A stretch of 64,000 nt of DNA from UBA8337 sp965221415 (GCA_965221415.1 OZ244887.1:496001-560000), one strand, 5' to 3'. Positions 51,108 to 60,471 are shown, numbered from the stretch's first letter. The notes: generated from the sequence alone by a model not told the origin. Numbers and translations: made by a program.

Positions 51108-52763
51108 ATGGCGGCGTATCAATATGTCTATGTGATGGATAAATTGTCCAAAACCTATGCGGGTGGCAAGCAGGTTTTGAAGGATGTCCGTCTGTCTTTT
51201 TTCCCCGGTGTTAAAATTGGTATTGTTGGGGTGAATGGCGCGGGTAAGTCGACTTTGCTGAAAATCATGGCGGGTCTTGATACCGAGTATCAGGGCGAGG
51301 CGTGGGCTGCTGAGGGAGCGAAAGTTGGCTATCTTGCGCAAGAGCCGCAGCTTAATCCTGAAAAGGATGTGGTCGGTAATGTTATGGAGGGCGTCGCTGA
51401 GAAGCAGGATTTGCTGACGCGCTATAATGAATTGGCGATGAATTATTCGGACGAGACAGCCGATGAGATGGCGGTGTTGCAAGACCAGATTGATGCGCAG
51501 AATCTTTGGGATTTGGAGGCGCAGGTCGAGCAAGCCATGGATGCGCTACGGTGTCCGCCGGGTGATGCGGCTGTGGCGAACCTGTCGGGTGGCGAGAAGC
51601 GTCGTGTTGCGCTGTGTAAATTGTTGCTTGAGAAACCTGATTTGCTGCTGTTGGATGAGCCGACCAACTATCTTGATGCTGAGACGGTGGCGTGGTTGCA
51701 GCATCATTTAGAGGATTTTGCAGGGACGGTGGTGTTGGTGACGCATGACCGTTATTTTCTTGACCAGATTACGGGTTGGATTCTTGAGCTCGACCGTGGG
51801 CAGGGTCTGCCCTATGAGGGCAATTATTCTAACTGGCTTGAGCAAAAGCAGAAGCGACTGGCACAAGAAGCGCGCGAGGATGATGCCAAGCAGCGCACAT
51901 TGGCGCAAGAATTGGAATGGATTCGCCAATCGCCCAAGGCGCGTCAGGCGAAAAGCAAGGCGCGGATTAACGCTTATGAAGAGATGCTGGAGAATGAGGG
52001 GCGCGAAGATATTGGGCGTACGCAAATCACCATTCCGTCGGGGCCTCGGCTTGGCGGCATTGTGCTGGAGGCGGAAAATCTTAACAAGGGATTTGATGAC
52101 CGCCTGCTGATTGACAATTTGTCGTTTAAGCTGCCGCCCGGCGGTATTGTTGGGGTTATCGGGCCGAATGGGGCGGGTAAGACGACTTTGTTCAAAATGC
52201 TGACGGGCAGCGAGACGCCAGATTCGGGTGCGTTGCGCATTGGCGACACGGTGACAATGGGCTATGTCGACCAGAGCCGCGATAGTCTGGCCGATGATAA
52301 AACCGTGTGGGAAGAAATCTCGGGCGGCAATGATATTTTGGAGCTCGGCAAACGCGAGATGAACTCACGGGCTTATGTCGGGGCGTTTAATTTTCGCGGC
52401 GGCGACCAGCAAAAGAAAGTTGGTCTGCTGTCGGGTGGCGAGCGCAACCGTGTGCATTTGGCGAAGATGCTGAAATCTGGCTCTAATTTATTGCTGCTCG
52501 ATGAGCCGACCAATGACCTTGATGTCGAAACATTACGGGCGTTGGAAGAGGGCTTGGATAATTTTGCGGGCTGTGCGGTTATCATTTCGCACGACCGTTG
52601 GTTTCTTGACCGTATTGCGACGCATATTTTGGCCTTTGAAGGCGACAGCCATGTCGAATGGTTTGAGGGCAATTACGCAGATTACGAAGAAGACCGCAAG
52701 CGTCGCCTTGGGGCGGACGCGGAAGTGCCGAAACGGATTAAATACAAGCAGTTTAGCCGCTAA
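51108..52763 (+). CDS. ettA: Energy-dependent translational throttle protein EttA (ABC-F)
   Basis: Cytoplasmic ABC-F ATPase that binds the ribosomal E site and gates entry into elongation according to ATP level. 551 residues with two nucleotide-binding domains: GVNGAGKSTL, NLSGGEKRRVALCKLL, LLLDEPTNYLDAETV and GPNGAGKTTLF, LLSGGERNRVHLAKML, LLLDEPTNDLDVETL, joined by a charged linker with IRQSPKARQAKSKARINAYE. The ATG at 51108 follows GAGGG; the open frame upstream runs through the MAPEG gene. The stop overlaps the mlaC stop. Confidence 0.94.
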   Translation: MAAYQYVYVMDKLSKTYAGGKQVLKDVRLSFFPGVKIGIVGVNGAGKSTLLKIMAGLDTEYQGEAWAAEGAKVGYLAQEPQLNPEKDVVGNVMEGVAEKQDLLTRYNELAMNYSDETADEMAVLQDQIDAQNLWDLEAQVEQAMDALRCPPGDAAVANLSGGEKRRVALCKLLLEKPDLLLLDEPTNYLDAETVAWLQHHLEDFAGTVVLVTHDRYFLDQITGWILELDRGQGLPYEGNYSNWLEQKQKRLAQEAREDDAKQRTLAQELEWIRQSPKARQAKSKARINAYEEMLENEGREDIGRTQITIPSGPRLGGIVLEAENLNKGFDDRLLIDNLSFKLPPGGIVGVIGPNGAGKTTLFKMLTGSETPDSGALRIGDTVTMGYVDQSRDSLADDKTVWEEISGGNDILELGKREMNSRAYVGAFNFRGGDQQKKVGLLSGGERNRVHLAKMLKSGSNLLLLDEPTNDLDVETLRALEEGLDNFAGCAVIISHDRWFLDRIATHILAFEGDSHVEWFEGNYADYEEDRKRRLGADAEVPKRIKYKQFSR

Positions 52764-53377
52764 TTTGCCGCGTTATAGACCGCGATTTGCGCCCGTAAAT
52801 GGTCGATGAGAGCGTGGACATCGCCGTTGTTTTTTTTCAGCACAGGCGCGAATGAGTCGCGTTGTTCTTGCGCCATCGATACGCCCAGCACGCGCAGGTC
52901 GAACAATGTGTAGCTGCCATCTTTTTCAAGCCGTAGCCGCCATTCCATATCGATAGGGTCGCGGGTCTCTTGAAATATGATGCGACTGGCAACGAGGACA
53001 TCTCTCTTTTTCGCCCGCGCTTTGCCAATAACGACTTCTTCATCGGAATAGGCCTTGAGTCGATTGGCGTAAATCTTGGCGATATACTCGCTCAGCACAG
53101 ACTGGTAAGCGGCAAAGGCATCTTTATTCTTGGAGATTTTGCGGCCAAATGACCCTAGCGTGAAGCCAGCGATGCGGCGCATATTGGCGCGTTTATTTAG
53201 CAGCGTGGCAAAACGCGCTTCGCGCTCGGCAGCGGTCGTACTGGTTTTTAAAATAGTGATGGCATCATCGGCCAGCATGGTCACAAAGGCTTGCGCTTTC
53301 GTAAGGTCGGCCTCATTGGCGTGAGACGGTGCGCCTACCCATATCATCAAAGCACATATAGCAATCAGCAGACGCAT
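52760..53377 (-). CDS. mlaC: MlaC/Ttg2D-family phospholipid-binding periplasmic protein
   Basis: Periplasmic lipid shuttle between MlaA at the outer membrane and the MlaFEDB transporter. 205 residues with a signal peptide (1-20, cleaved after SHA), then the typical RFATLLNKRANMRRIAGFTLG and YQSVLSEYIAKIYANRL segments, and VASRIIFQETRDPIDMEWRL. The downstream position after mlaA matches reduced mla loci in alphaproteobacteria; mlaFED is not in the window. Hopanoid-associated HpnM is a close relative and cannot be excluded. Confidence 0.88.
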   Translation of the reverse strand: MRLLIAICALMIWVGAPSHANEADLTKAQAFVTMLADDAITILKTSTTAAEREARFATLLNKRANMRRIAGFTLGSFGRKISKNKDAFAAYQSVLSEYIAKIYANRLKAYSDEEVVIGKARAKKRDVLVASRIIFQETRDPIDMEWRLRLEKDGSYTLFDLRVLGVSMAQEQRDSFAPVLKKNNGDVHALIDHLRAQIAVYNAAN

Positions 53378-53386
53378 CGCTCGCTC

Positions 53387-54121
53387 CTAAAAGTCATCCA
53401 AATAGTCAATATCTGGCAAATCATCAACATTGGTGACGCCATTGGCAATCTCGCTTTCGCGGTTTTGTCGATATAGGCTACGCACCGTGGCATAAAAATC
53501 AACCGAGCCGCGCTCGATTTCGTCGATTGTGTCGATATTCGCGGCGCGCGTATTGACGCTGCTGAGGGCATAACTCGCAAAGGCCACAGACCTGTCATCA
53601 TCGGCGATATAGAGGGTGGGGCTGAAATTCCAATCGACAATAAAGCCGAGCAAATCGCGCGGCGGCCTTGGGCCTAGCCCGGGAATATAGAGGTAAGGGC
53701 CAGCCCCGACACCATAAGTGGCAAGCGTTTGACCAAAGTCTTCCGTGTGACGCTCGAAGCCGAGGCGGGTGGCAGGGTCGAAAAATCCGAGAATACCAAT
53801 CGTGGTGTTAATGCCAAACCGCGACGCCGTCGTGCCAGCGCGCGCGCCTTCACCTTGCAGCAAATCATTGGCTAAGGTGACGGGTGCTGCGAGATTGCGG
53901 AAGAAATGCCCAACCGAACGCCGTACGGGCTGCGGCACATATGTATATCCCTTGGCGGTGGGCTCGAGTACATAATGGTCGAGCGTCTGCTCAACGGCGA
54001 ACATCTTGCGGTTAAAGCTTTCATAAGGGTCGTTATTGGTATCAGGTGGGCTGCTCGCACAAGCGGTAAGACCCGTCGCCATGAGGCTCAAAATAATCAA
54101 TTTGGTGAATATGCTGCGCAT
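53387..54121 (-). CDS. mlaA: MlaA/VacJ family outer-membrane lipoprotein
   Basis: Outer-membrane lipoprotein that removes mislocalised phospholipids from the outer leaflet. 244 residues: signal peptide with lipobox GLTAC (C21), the NDPYESFNRKMFAVEQTLD opening, VRRSVGHFFRNLAAPVTLANDLLQ and GPYLYIPGLGPRPPRDLLG, all typical. First gene of the mlaA-mlaC pair, nine bases before mlaC. The lipobox makes it a substrate for the lgt product encoded at 27265-28071. Confidence 0.93.
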   Translation of the reverse strand: MRSIFTKLIILSLMATGLTACASSPPDTNNDPYESFNRKMFAVEQTLDHYVLEPTAKGYTYVPQPVRRSVGHFFRNLAAPVTLANDLLQGEGARAGTTASRFGINTTIGILGFFDPATRLGFERHTEDFGQTLATYGVGAGPYLYIPGLGPRPPRDLLGFIVDWNFSPTLYIADDDRSVAFASYALSSVNTRAANIDTIDEIERGSVDFYATVRSLYRQNRESEIANGVTNVDDLPDIDYLDDF

Positions 54122-54219
54122 GGGTTCTCTATCTTCGACAAAACATGATTAGCCTAATTCGCCGCTAAGGAAAAGGGGGGCAGGAAAAAGGGCGGCAGGG
54201 TGTGTCTTGAATAAATTTC

Positions 54220-54249
54220 TTGACACATAAAGATATCTTTATGTATAAA
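54220..54249 (+). promoter_or_regulatory. Promoter of the ArsR-methyltransferase / metF / metH operon
   Basis: TTGACA at 54220-54225 and TATAAA at 54244-54249 with an 18-base spacer make a strong vegetative promoter. The spacer is almost wholly the palindromic operator. Expected transcription start is about 54255-54257, at or just inside the ATG of the first gene, so the message may be leaderless. Confidence 0.7.
54225..54244. promoter_or_regulatory. 20-bp palindromic operator, ArsR type
   Basis: ACATAAAGAT followed at once by ATCTTTATGT is a perfect palindrome. It fills the space between -35 and -10 and so should block polymerase when bound. Form and position fit autoregulation by the ArsR-family protein encoded just downstream; the AAAGATATCTTT core resembles sites described for SahR-type SAM-cycle regulators, as far as I recall. 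Confidence 0.75.
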
Positions 54250-54254
54250 AAAGG

Positions 54255-55196
54255 ATGGATGATTTACTCTCAGCTCTGCGTGCCGCTGGCGAACCGACGC
54301 GCCTTCGCATCCTTGCTATTTTGGCGATGGGTGAGTTGACCGTGTCTGAACTGACGCAGGTACTTTTGCAGAGTCAGCCGCGTATTTCGCGTCATTTGAA
54401 GCTGTTGGCCGATGCGGGATTGGTGCAGCGTTATCCGGAGGGGAGTTGGGTTTTTTATCGTTTGGATGAGGCGGCGGCGATGTCGCGTTTATTGGGTGAG
54501 ATTATTGCCAATTTGCCTGCCGATGACCACGATATTTTGCGCGACCGTGAACGGCTTGCCGATGTGCGTGCTGAGCGTGCGTTGCGGGCGCAGAGCTATT
54601 TTGCGACCAATGCGGCGAGTTGGGATGCGTTGCGGGCGCGGCATATTCCAGAGACAAAGATTGAGGAGAAGATGGCCGCGCAAATGGAGGGCGAGACGGT
54701 TGATTTGCTGGTCGATTTAGGCACGGGGACGGGTCGTATGTTGGAGATTTTTGCGGGGCATGCGCGGCGTGCTATCGGCTTTGATGTCAGCCCCGATATG
54801 CTGACGATGGCGCGTAGCAAATTGGATGAGATTGGTGTGTCGCATTGTCAGGTGCGTCAAGGCGATTGCGCCAATGTGCCGCTTGAGGATGGCGTGGCTG
54901 ATATCGTTATTCTGCATCAGGTGCTGCATTATCTGGACGACCCGCAGCGTGCGCTTACCGAGGCGGCGCGGATTTTGAAACCGAGTGGCCGTGTGCTGAT
55001 TGCCGATTTCGGGCCGCATGATATGGAAAACCTGCGTGAGGAACACGCGCATCGTCGCCTTGGGTTTGCCGAGCCAGAAATGCAAACCATGTTAAGCCAT
55101 GCTGGTTTGGTGGATGCGCGTCTTGAGACGCTGCGGGCTGATACGCATGATTTAACGGTTATTATGTGGCAAGCGGAAAAAAGGGATACAAGATGA
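54255..55196 (+). CDS. ArsR-family regulator fused to SAM-dependent methyltransferase domain (SahR-like)
   Basis: 313 residues. N-terminal ArsR winged helix (RAAGEPTRLRILAILAMGEL, then LLQSQPRISRHLKLLADAGL) and C-terminal class I methyltransferase domain with LVDLGTGTGRMLEIF, FDVSPDMLTMAR and ADIVILHQVLHYLDDP. No metal-binding ArsR cysteines are seen. Leading a metF-metH operon, it probably senses SAM or S-adenosylhomocysteine and represses methionine-cycle genes, as SahR does in other proteobacteria. Whether the methyltransferase domain is catalytic or only a sensor is open. Its TGA overlaps the metF ATG. Confidence 0.87.
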   Translation: MDDLLSALRAAGEPTRLRILAILAMGELTVSELTQVLLQSQPRISRHLKLLADAGLVQRYPEGSWVFYRLDEAAAMSRLLGEIIANLPADDHDILRDRERLADVRAERALRAQSYFATNAASWDALRARHIPETKIEEKMAAQMEGETVDLLVDLGTGTGRMLEIFAGHARRAIGFDVSPDMLTMARSKLDEIGVSHCQVRQGDCANVPLEDGVADIVILHQVLHYLDDPQRALTEAARILKPSGRVLIADFGPHDMENLREEHAHRRLGFAEPEMQTMLSHAGLVDARLETLRADTHDLTVIMWQAEKRDTR

Positions 55197-56035
55197 CGTC
55201 CATTAGCTTTGAATTTTTTCCGCCCAAAACCGAGGCGGCGGCTGAGAAACTATGGCTCAATATTGGCCGATTGGCGCCTTTGAAGCCTGCGTTTGTGTCG
55301 GTGACTTATGGCGCGGGCGGGTCGACGCGTGACCGTACGCATAATTGCGTGAAGCGCATTATTGATGAGACCGATTTAAAGCCTGCGGCGCATTTAACAT
55401 GCGTGGCGGCACGCAAGGATGAGGTCAACGCCGTGATAGATGATTACGCGGCAGCGGGTGTGCGTCATATCGTGGCTTTGCGTGGTGATATGCCCGATAT
55501 GGGTGCTTTTACGGCGCATCCAGAGGGCTATGCGAGCTCGGTTGAACTGGTCGCCGATTTGGCCAAGCGCGGCGGGTTTGAGATTACCGTGAGTGCGTAT
55601 CCTGAGAAGCATCCGGAGTCAGTTTCGCTAGCGGCGGATATTGATTTACTGAAAGCAAAAATAGATGCAGGTGCGACGCGGGCGATTACGCAGTTTGCGT
55701 TTGATACGGAGGCGCATTTGCGTTTTCGCGATGCGTTGGCGGCGGCGAATGTTTCTATTCCGGTTATTCCGGGCATTATGCCGACGACCAATTTTGCGGG
55801 GGCGAAGCGCATGGCTGAGGCGTGCGGTGCCCATGTGCCAGACAGCCTTATTGCGCTCTATGCGGGACTTGATGAGGATGCCGATACGCGCAAGCACATT
55901 GGCGCTTCTGTTGCGGTTGACCAGTGCCGAAAATTGCTCGATGAGGGGTTCGCGCATTTACATTTTTACACGCTCAATCAGGCCGATTTGACCTTTGCGG
56001 TCTGTCGTATTCTGGATTTGGGCGGTGAGGGTTAA
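55193..56035 (+). CDS. metF: 5,10-methylenetetrahydrofolate reductase
   Basis: FAD enzyme that makes 5-methyltetrahydrofolate, the methyl donor for MetH. 280 residues: SFEFFPPKTEAAAEKLW, SVTYGAGGSTRD, LRGDMPDMG, SAYPEKHPES, ITQFAFDTEAHLRF and FYTLNQ are all family signatures. The ATG at 55193 overlaps the regulator stop (ATGA) after an AAGGGATACAAG site, so regulator and enzyme are translationally coupled; two bases separate it from metH. Confidence 0.96.
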   Translation: MTSISFEFFPPKTEAAAEKLWLNIGRLAPLKPAFVSVTYGAGGSTRDRTHNCVKRIIDETDLKPAAHLTCVAARKDEVNAVIDDYAAAGVRHIVALRGDMPDMGAFTAHPEGYASSVELVADLAKRGGFEITVSAYPEKHPESVSLAADIDLLKAKIDAGATRAITQFAFDTEAHLRFRDALAAANVSIPVIPGIMPTTNFAGAKRMAEACGAHVPDSLIALYAGLDEDADTRKHIGASVAVDQCRKLLDEGFAHLHFYTLNQADLTFAVCRILDLGGEG

Positions 56036-56037
56036 GC

Positions 56038-59000
56038 ATGGAGTGGACACGCCAAACACGAATCGCCGCGCTTGAAGCGCAAACGTCTGAGCGTATTTTG
56101 ATACTCGATGGCGCGATGGGGACGATGATTCAGCGTCATAAACTGGATGAGGCGGCCTATCGGGGCGACCGTTTTGCCGATTATCATACCGATGTGGCGG
56201 GCAATAATGATTTGCTGTCGCTATCGCAGCCGCAGATTATTGAAGATATTCACACTGCTTATCTGGAGGCCGGCAGCGATATTGTCGAGACGAATACGTT
56301 TTCATCGACGACCATCGCGCAGGCCGATTATGATATGCAAGATTTGGCCTATGAGCTGAATGTTGAGGGTGCGCGTGTTGCGCGGCGTGCGTGCGATTTG
56401 ATGGAGGCGCGGGTGCCGTCGCGGCCTCGCTATGTCGCTGGCACGATTGGGCCGACCAATCGCACCGCGTCGATTTCGCCCGATGTCAACGACCCAAGCC
56501 AGCGCAATGTGAGCTATGATGAGTTGCGCGAAGCCTATGCAGAAGCTACGCGGGGTCTGATTGAGGGCGGTGCTGATATTATTCTTATCGAGACGATTTT
56601 CGATACGCTGAACGCCAAGGCCGCGATTCATGGCGTGCAGGATGTGTTCGCCCACGGCGGCATTACTTTGCCGCTGATGGTGTCTGGCACGATTACGGAC
56701 AGGTCGGGGCGGACACTATCGGGTCAGACGACGGAGGCGTTTTGGCACTCGCTGCGTCATGCTAAACCCTTTGCTGTCGGGTTGAACTGCGCGTTGGGGG
56801 CTGAGGAGATGCGCCCCTATGTGGCGGAGATTTCGCGGATTGCCGAGACGCATATTTGCATTTACCCCAATGCGGGACTGCCGAATGAGTTTGGCGAATA
56901 TGACCAGTCGGCTAGCCAGATGGCTGCGATTGTCGGTGAGTTCGCCGAAAGTGGGTTCATCAATATTTTGGGCGGATGCTGCGGCACAACCGAGAAGCAT
57001 ATCGCAGCCATTGCCGAGGCGGCCAAGGGCGCACGCCCACGGACGATACCAAGCCCCGCACGCCATATGCGGCTGTCGGGTCTTGAGCCGTTTACGCTCA
57101 CGCCAGAGATTCCGTTTGTGAATGTGGGCGAGCGCACCAATGTGACGGGTTCGGCAAAGTTTCGGCGGTTGATTACCGAAGGCGATTACGACGCAGCGCT
57201 TGATGTGGCGCGTCAGCAGGTGGAAAACGGGGCGCAGATTATCGACATTAATATGGATGAAGGCATGCTCGACAGCGAAGCGGCGATGGTGCGTTTTCTC
57301 AATCTGATTGCGACCGAACCAGATATCGCCAAAGTGCCGATAATGATTGATAGCTCTAAATGGTCGATTATTGAGGCGGGGCTTAAATGCGTGCAGGGCA
57401 AGGCGATTGTCAATTCGATTTCGATGAAGGAAGGCGAGGTGGCGTTTTTGGAGCAAGCGCGTTTGTGCCGACGCTATGGCGCGGCGGTTATTGTGATGGC
57501 GTTTGATGAAGAGGGGCAGGCCGATACGGCGGCGCGCAAGTTCGAGATTTGTGCGCGGTCTTATGAGCTGTTGACGCAAGAGGTTGGCTTTCCGCCAGAG
57601 GATATTATTTTTGACCCCAATGTGTTCGCCGTGGCGACGGGCATTGAGGAGCATAATAATTATGCGCTTGATTTCATCGAGGCGACCGACCGCATCCGCA
57701 CTGAATTGCCGCATGCGCATGTGTCGGGGGGTGTGTCGAATATCTCGTTTTCGTTTCGCGGCAACGAGCCAGTGCGCGAGGCGATGCACTCGGCCTTTTT
57801 GTATCACGCGATAGATAAGGGCATGGATATGGGCATTGTGAATGCGGGTCAGTTGGCGATTTACGAAGACATCGAGCCGAGCCTGAAGGCGGGGGTGGAG
57901 GATGTGCTGCTCAATCGGCGTGACGATTCAACCGACCGCCTATTGGAGATTGCGGAAGGCTATCGTGGCCAAAAGGGGGCTGAGAAAGTCGTTGATTTGG
58001 CGTGGCGCGAAACCCCGATTGGCGAACGCTTAACGCATGCATTGGTCAATGGCATTGCTGACTTTATCGAGGATGATACCGAGGAAGCGCGGCAGCAATT
58101 TGACCGCCCGCTGCACGTTATTGAAGGTCCGTTAATGGATGGCATGAACCGCGTCGGCGATTTGTTCGGTGCGGGTAAGATGTTTTTGCCGCAAGTCGTG
58201 AAATCTGCGCGTGTGATGAAACGCGCCGTGGCATATCTTGAGCCTTATATGGAAGCCGAAAAGGCCGCGGCGGGCAGCAAGAGCCTCACCAAGGGAAAAG
58301 TGCTGATGGCCACGGTGAAGGGGGACGTGCATGACATTGGCAAGAATATCGTTGGCGTTGTGCTGCAGTGCAATAATTACGATGTGATTGATATGGGCGT
58401 CATGGTGCCGAGCAATGATATTATTGCGAAGGCGATTGAGGAGCAGGTCGATATTATCGGCTTGAGTGGTCTTATCACGCCGAGCCTTGATGAAATGTGC
58501 CATGTCGCGACTGAAATGGAACGGCAGGGTCTGGCGACGCCTTTACTGATTGGCGGTGCGACGACATCGAAAGTGCATACGGCGGTGAAAATCAATCCGA
58601 ATTATGCCAAAGGCCAGACGGTTTACGTCACCGATGCGAGCCGTGCTGTGGGCGTTGTGAGCCATCTTTTGTCGGATGCCAATAGCGCTGATTATCAGCG
58701 CGAGATTCGCACCGAATATGAGGCGATGGCCGAAGCCCACGCGCGCAGTCGGTCGGAGGATGTTCGCACGTCGATTGAGGCGGCGCGCGCCAATGCCTTT
58801 GTGCCGCAAGAAGGCTATCAGCCCGTCGCGCCTAAGTTTATCGGCACGAAGGTTTTCGACGATTATGATTTGGCCGAATTGCGCGATTATATTGATTGGA
58901 CACCGTTTTTCCAAAGTTGGGATTTGCACGGACGGTATCCGCAGATTCTGACCGATAATGTGGTCGGCGCGGCGGCAACGAGCCTGTTTGAGGATGCGCA

Positions 59001-59730
59001 GATTATGCTCGACCAGATGATTGCGGAAAAATGGATTAACGCTAAGGCGGTGATTGGGTTTTGGCCGGCGGTGCGTGATGGCGACGATATTGTGGTGTTT
59101 GAAGATGACGCCCGTACGCAAGAGCGTGCGCGTTTGCATACGTTGCGTCAGCAAATGCAGCGTAAGAATGGGCGGGCTAATTTCGCCTTGGCCGATTTTA
59201 TCGCCCCCGATGCTGATTATATTGGCGGCTTTGCGGTGACCACAGGTCATGGCGAGGATGAGCTTGCCAAGCGGTTTCAGGCGATGGGCGATGATTACAG
59301 CTCGATTATGTCGAAGGCACTGGCTGACCGTTTGGCTGAGGCGCTTGCCGAGCGTTTGCATCAGCGTGTGCGCACCGAGTTTTGGGGCTATGCGCCGACT
59401 GAGACGCTCGATAATGCCGCCCTGATTGATGAAGCGTATAAAGGTATTCGGCCTGCGCCGGGTTATCCTGCGCAGCCTGACCATACTGAGAAGGCCACTT
59501 TGTTCGATTTGTTAGATGCGGAAAATGCGGCGGGGATTACGCTGACCGAGAGCTTTGCGATGTGGCCGGGGGCGGCTGTTTCGGGATTGTATTTTGCGCA
59601 TCCTGAAAGCCAATATTTTGGTGTCGGCAAAATCGCCCGCGACCAAGTGGTGGATTATGCCGCGCGCAAATCTATGGATGTGGAGGTATGCGAAAAATGG
59701 CTCGCGCCGATTTTGTCTTACACGCCGTAA
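56038..59730 (+). CDS. metH: Cobalamin-dependent methionine synthase
   Basis: Transfers the methyl group of 5-methyltetrahydrofolate to homocysteine via methylcobalamin. 1230 residues, full length with all four modules: homocysteine/zinc domain (Cys near 250 in GLNCALGAEEM and the GGCCGTTEKH pair near 313), pterin domain (FVNVGERTNVTGSAKFRRLI), cobalamin domain (DVHDIGKNIVGVVLQCNNYD near 765, with GLSGLITPSLDEM) and the C-terminal SAM reactivation domain (SEFAMWP-type motif, here ESFAMWPGAAVSGLYF). It implies use of vitamin B12; no metE is in the window. Confidence 0.97.
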   Translation: MEWTRQTRIAALEAQTSERILILDGAMGTMIQRHKLDEAAYRGDRFADYHTDVAGNNDLLSLSQPQIIEDIHTAYLEAGSDIVETNTFSSTTIAQADYDMQDLAYELNVEGARVARRACDLMEARVPSRPRYVAGTIGPTNRTASISPDVNDPSQRNVSYDELREAYAEATRGLIEGGADIILIETIFDTLNAKAAIHGVQDVFAHGGITLPLMVSGTITDRSGRTLSGQTTEAFWHSLRHAKPFAVGLNCALGAEEMRPYVAEISRIAETHICIYPNAGLPNEFGEYDQSASQMAAIVGEFAESGFINILGGCCGTTEKHIAAIAEAAKGARPRTIPSPARHMRLSGLEPFTLTPEIPFVNVGERTNVTGSAKFRRLITEGDYDAALDVARQQVENGAQIIDINMDEGMLDSEAAMVRFLNLIATEPDIAKVPIMIDSSKWSIIEAGLKCVQGKAIVNSISMKEGEVAFLEQARLCRRYGAAVIVMAFDEEGQADTAARKFEICARSYELLTQEVGFPPEDIIFDPNVFAVATGIEEHNNYALDFIEATDRIRTELPHAHVSGGVSNISFSFRGNEPVREAMHSAFLYHAIDKGMDMGIVNAGQLAIYEDIEPSLKAGVEDVLLNRRDDSTDRLLEIAEGYRGQKGAEKVVDLAWRETPIGERLTHALVNGIADFIEDDTEEARQQFDRPLHVIEGPLMDGMNRVGDLFGAGKMFLPQVVKSARVMKRAVAYLEPYMEAEKAAAGSKSLTKGKVLMATVKGDVHDIGKNIVGVVLQCNNYDVIDMGVMVPSNDIIAKAIEEQVDIIGLSGLITPSLDEMCHVATEMERQGLATPLLIGGATTSKVHTAVKINPNYAKGQTVYVTDASRAVGVVSHLLSDANSADYQREIRTEYEAMAEAHARSRSEDVRTSIEAARANAFVPQEGYQPVAPKFIGTKVFDDYDLAELRDYIDWTPFFQSWDLHGRYPQILTDNVVGAAATSLFEDAQIMLDQMIAEKWINAKAVIGFWPAVRDGDDIVVFEDDARTQERARLHTLRQQMQRKNGRANFALADFIAPDADYIGGFAVTTGHGEDELAKRFQAMGDDYSSIMSKALADRLAEALAERLHQRVRTEFWGYAPTETLDNAALIDEAYKGIRPAPGYPAQPDHTEKATLFDLLDAENAAGITLTESFAMWPGAAVSGLYFAHPESQYFGVGKIARDQVVDYAARKSMDVEVCEKWLAPILSYTP

Positions 59731-59772
59731 TTTTGACCTGCACATGTGACTTGAATCTGCCTAAGGTGCGAT

Positions 59773-60471
59773 ATGTCCGTATGGGGTAAAATAGCAGGTC
59801 TGGCGGCGGGTTATGCGCTTGGGGGAGTCCCCGGTGCGCTTGTGGGTGCGCTGGCGGGTCATTTTGCGCTCGACCGTATGAATGACCGACAAGTTGTCTT
59901 TACCATTGCGATGGTTTCACTGGCTGCCAAAATGACTCGCGCCGATGGCAATGTCTCGCCGATTGAGGTGAAGGCGGTGCAAGATATGATGCGCGTGCCA
60001 GATACTGAAAAAAAGAACATGGAGCGCGTGTTTCGACTGGCGCAAGAAGATGTCGCGGGCTTTGATAGCTATGCGCGTCAGGTGGCGACGATTTACGCAG
60101 ATAGCGCGCAAGTGTTGGAAGATGTTTTGGATGTGCTGTTTTACATTGCCTATGCGGATGGCCAATTGCATCCGGCTGAGCAGCAGTTTTTGGAAATTGT
60201 TGCCGATATTTTCAAAATCACCGATAGCGATTTTCAGCGGATTCAGGCACGCCATGATGGCAGCGTGGTTGACCCCTATACGGTGCTAGGTGTGGGGCGG
60301 CATGCTGAAGATGTGACGGTGCGTCAGGCGTGGTTGGCGGCGGTGCGCGATAATCACCCTGACCAGTTACAAGCGCGTGGCATGCCGCAAGAAATGATGC
60401 ATATTGCAACAGCGCGCATGGCGGCGATTAATGAGGCTTGGGAAACCATTCAAAAGGAACGAGGTCTATGA
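59773..60471 (+). CDS. TerB-DnaJ co-chaperone-like protein (DjlA-like)
   Basis: 232 residues: a glycine-rich N-terminal segment (AGLAAGYALGGVPGALVGAL, residues 9-28) that may insert in the membrane, a TerB-type helical domain (VSLAAKMTRADGNVSPIEVK, AYADGQLHPAEQQFLE), and a C-terminal J domain (DPYTVLGVGRHAEDVTVRQA) with the HPD tripeptide in DNHPDQL. The order matches DjlA, which stimulates DnaK at the membrane. Its TGA overlaps the rpiA start (ATGA). Confidence 0.87.
   Translation: MSVWGKIAGLAAGYALGGVPGALVGALAGHFALDRMNDRQVVFTIAMVSLAAKMTRADGNVSPIEVKAVQDMMRVPDTEKKNMERVFRLAQEDVAGFDSYARQVATIYADSAQVLEDVLDVLFYIAYADGQLHPAEQQFLEIVADIFKITDSDFQRIQARHDGSVVDPYTVLGVGRHAEDVTVRQAWLAAVRDNHPDQLQARGMPQEMMHIATARMAAINEAWETIQKERGL

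Noticed and set aside
56716..57807. Open frame of 363 codons antisense to metH
   Set aside because: It lies wholly inside a full-length methionine synthase with all motifs, its translation is rich in Arg and His with no family resemblance, and it has no ribosome site; it follows from metH codon bias.
58543..59484. Open frame of 313 codons antisense to the 3' half of metH
   Set aside because: Same reason: composition of a shadow frame, no recognisable domain, and contained in the metH cobalamin and reactivation domains.
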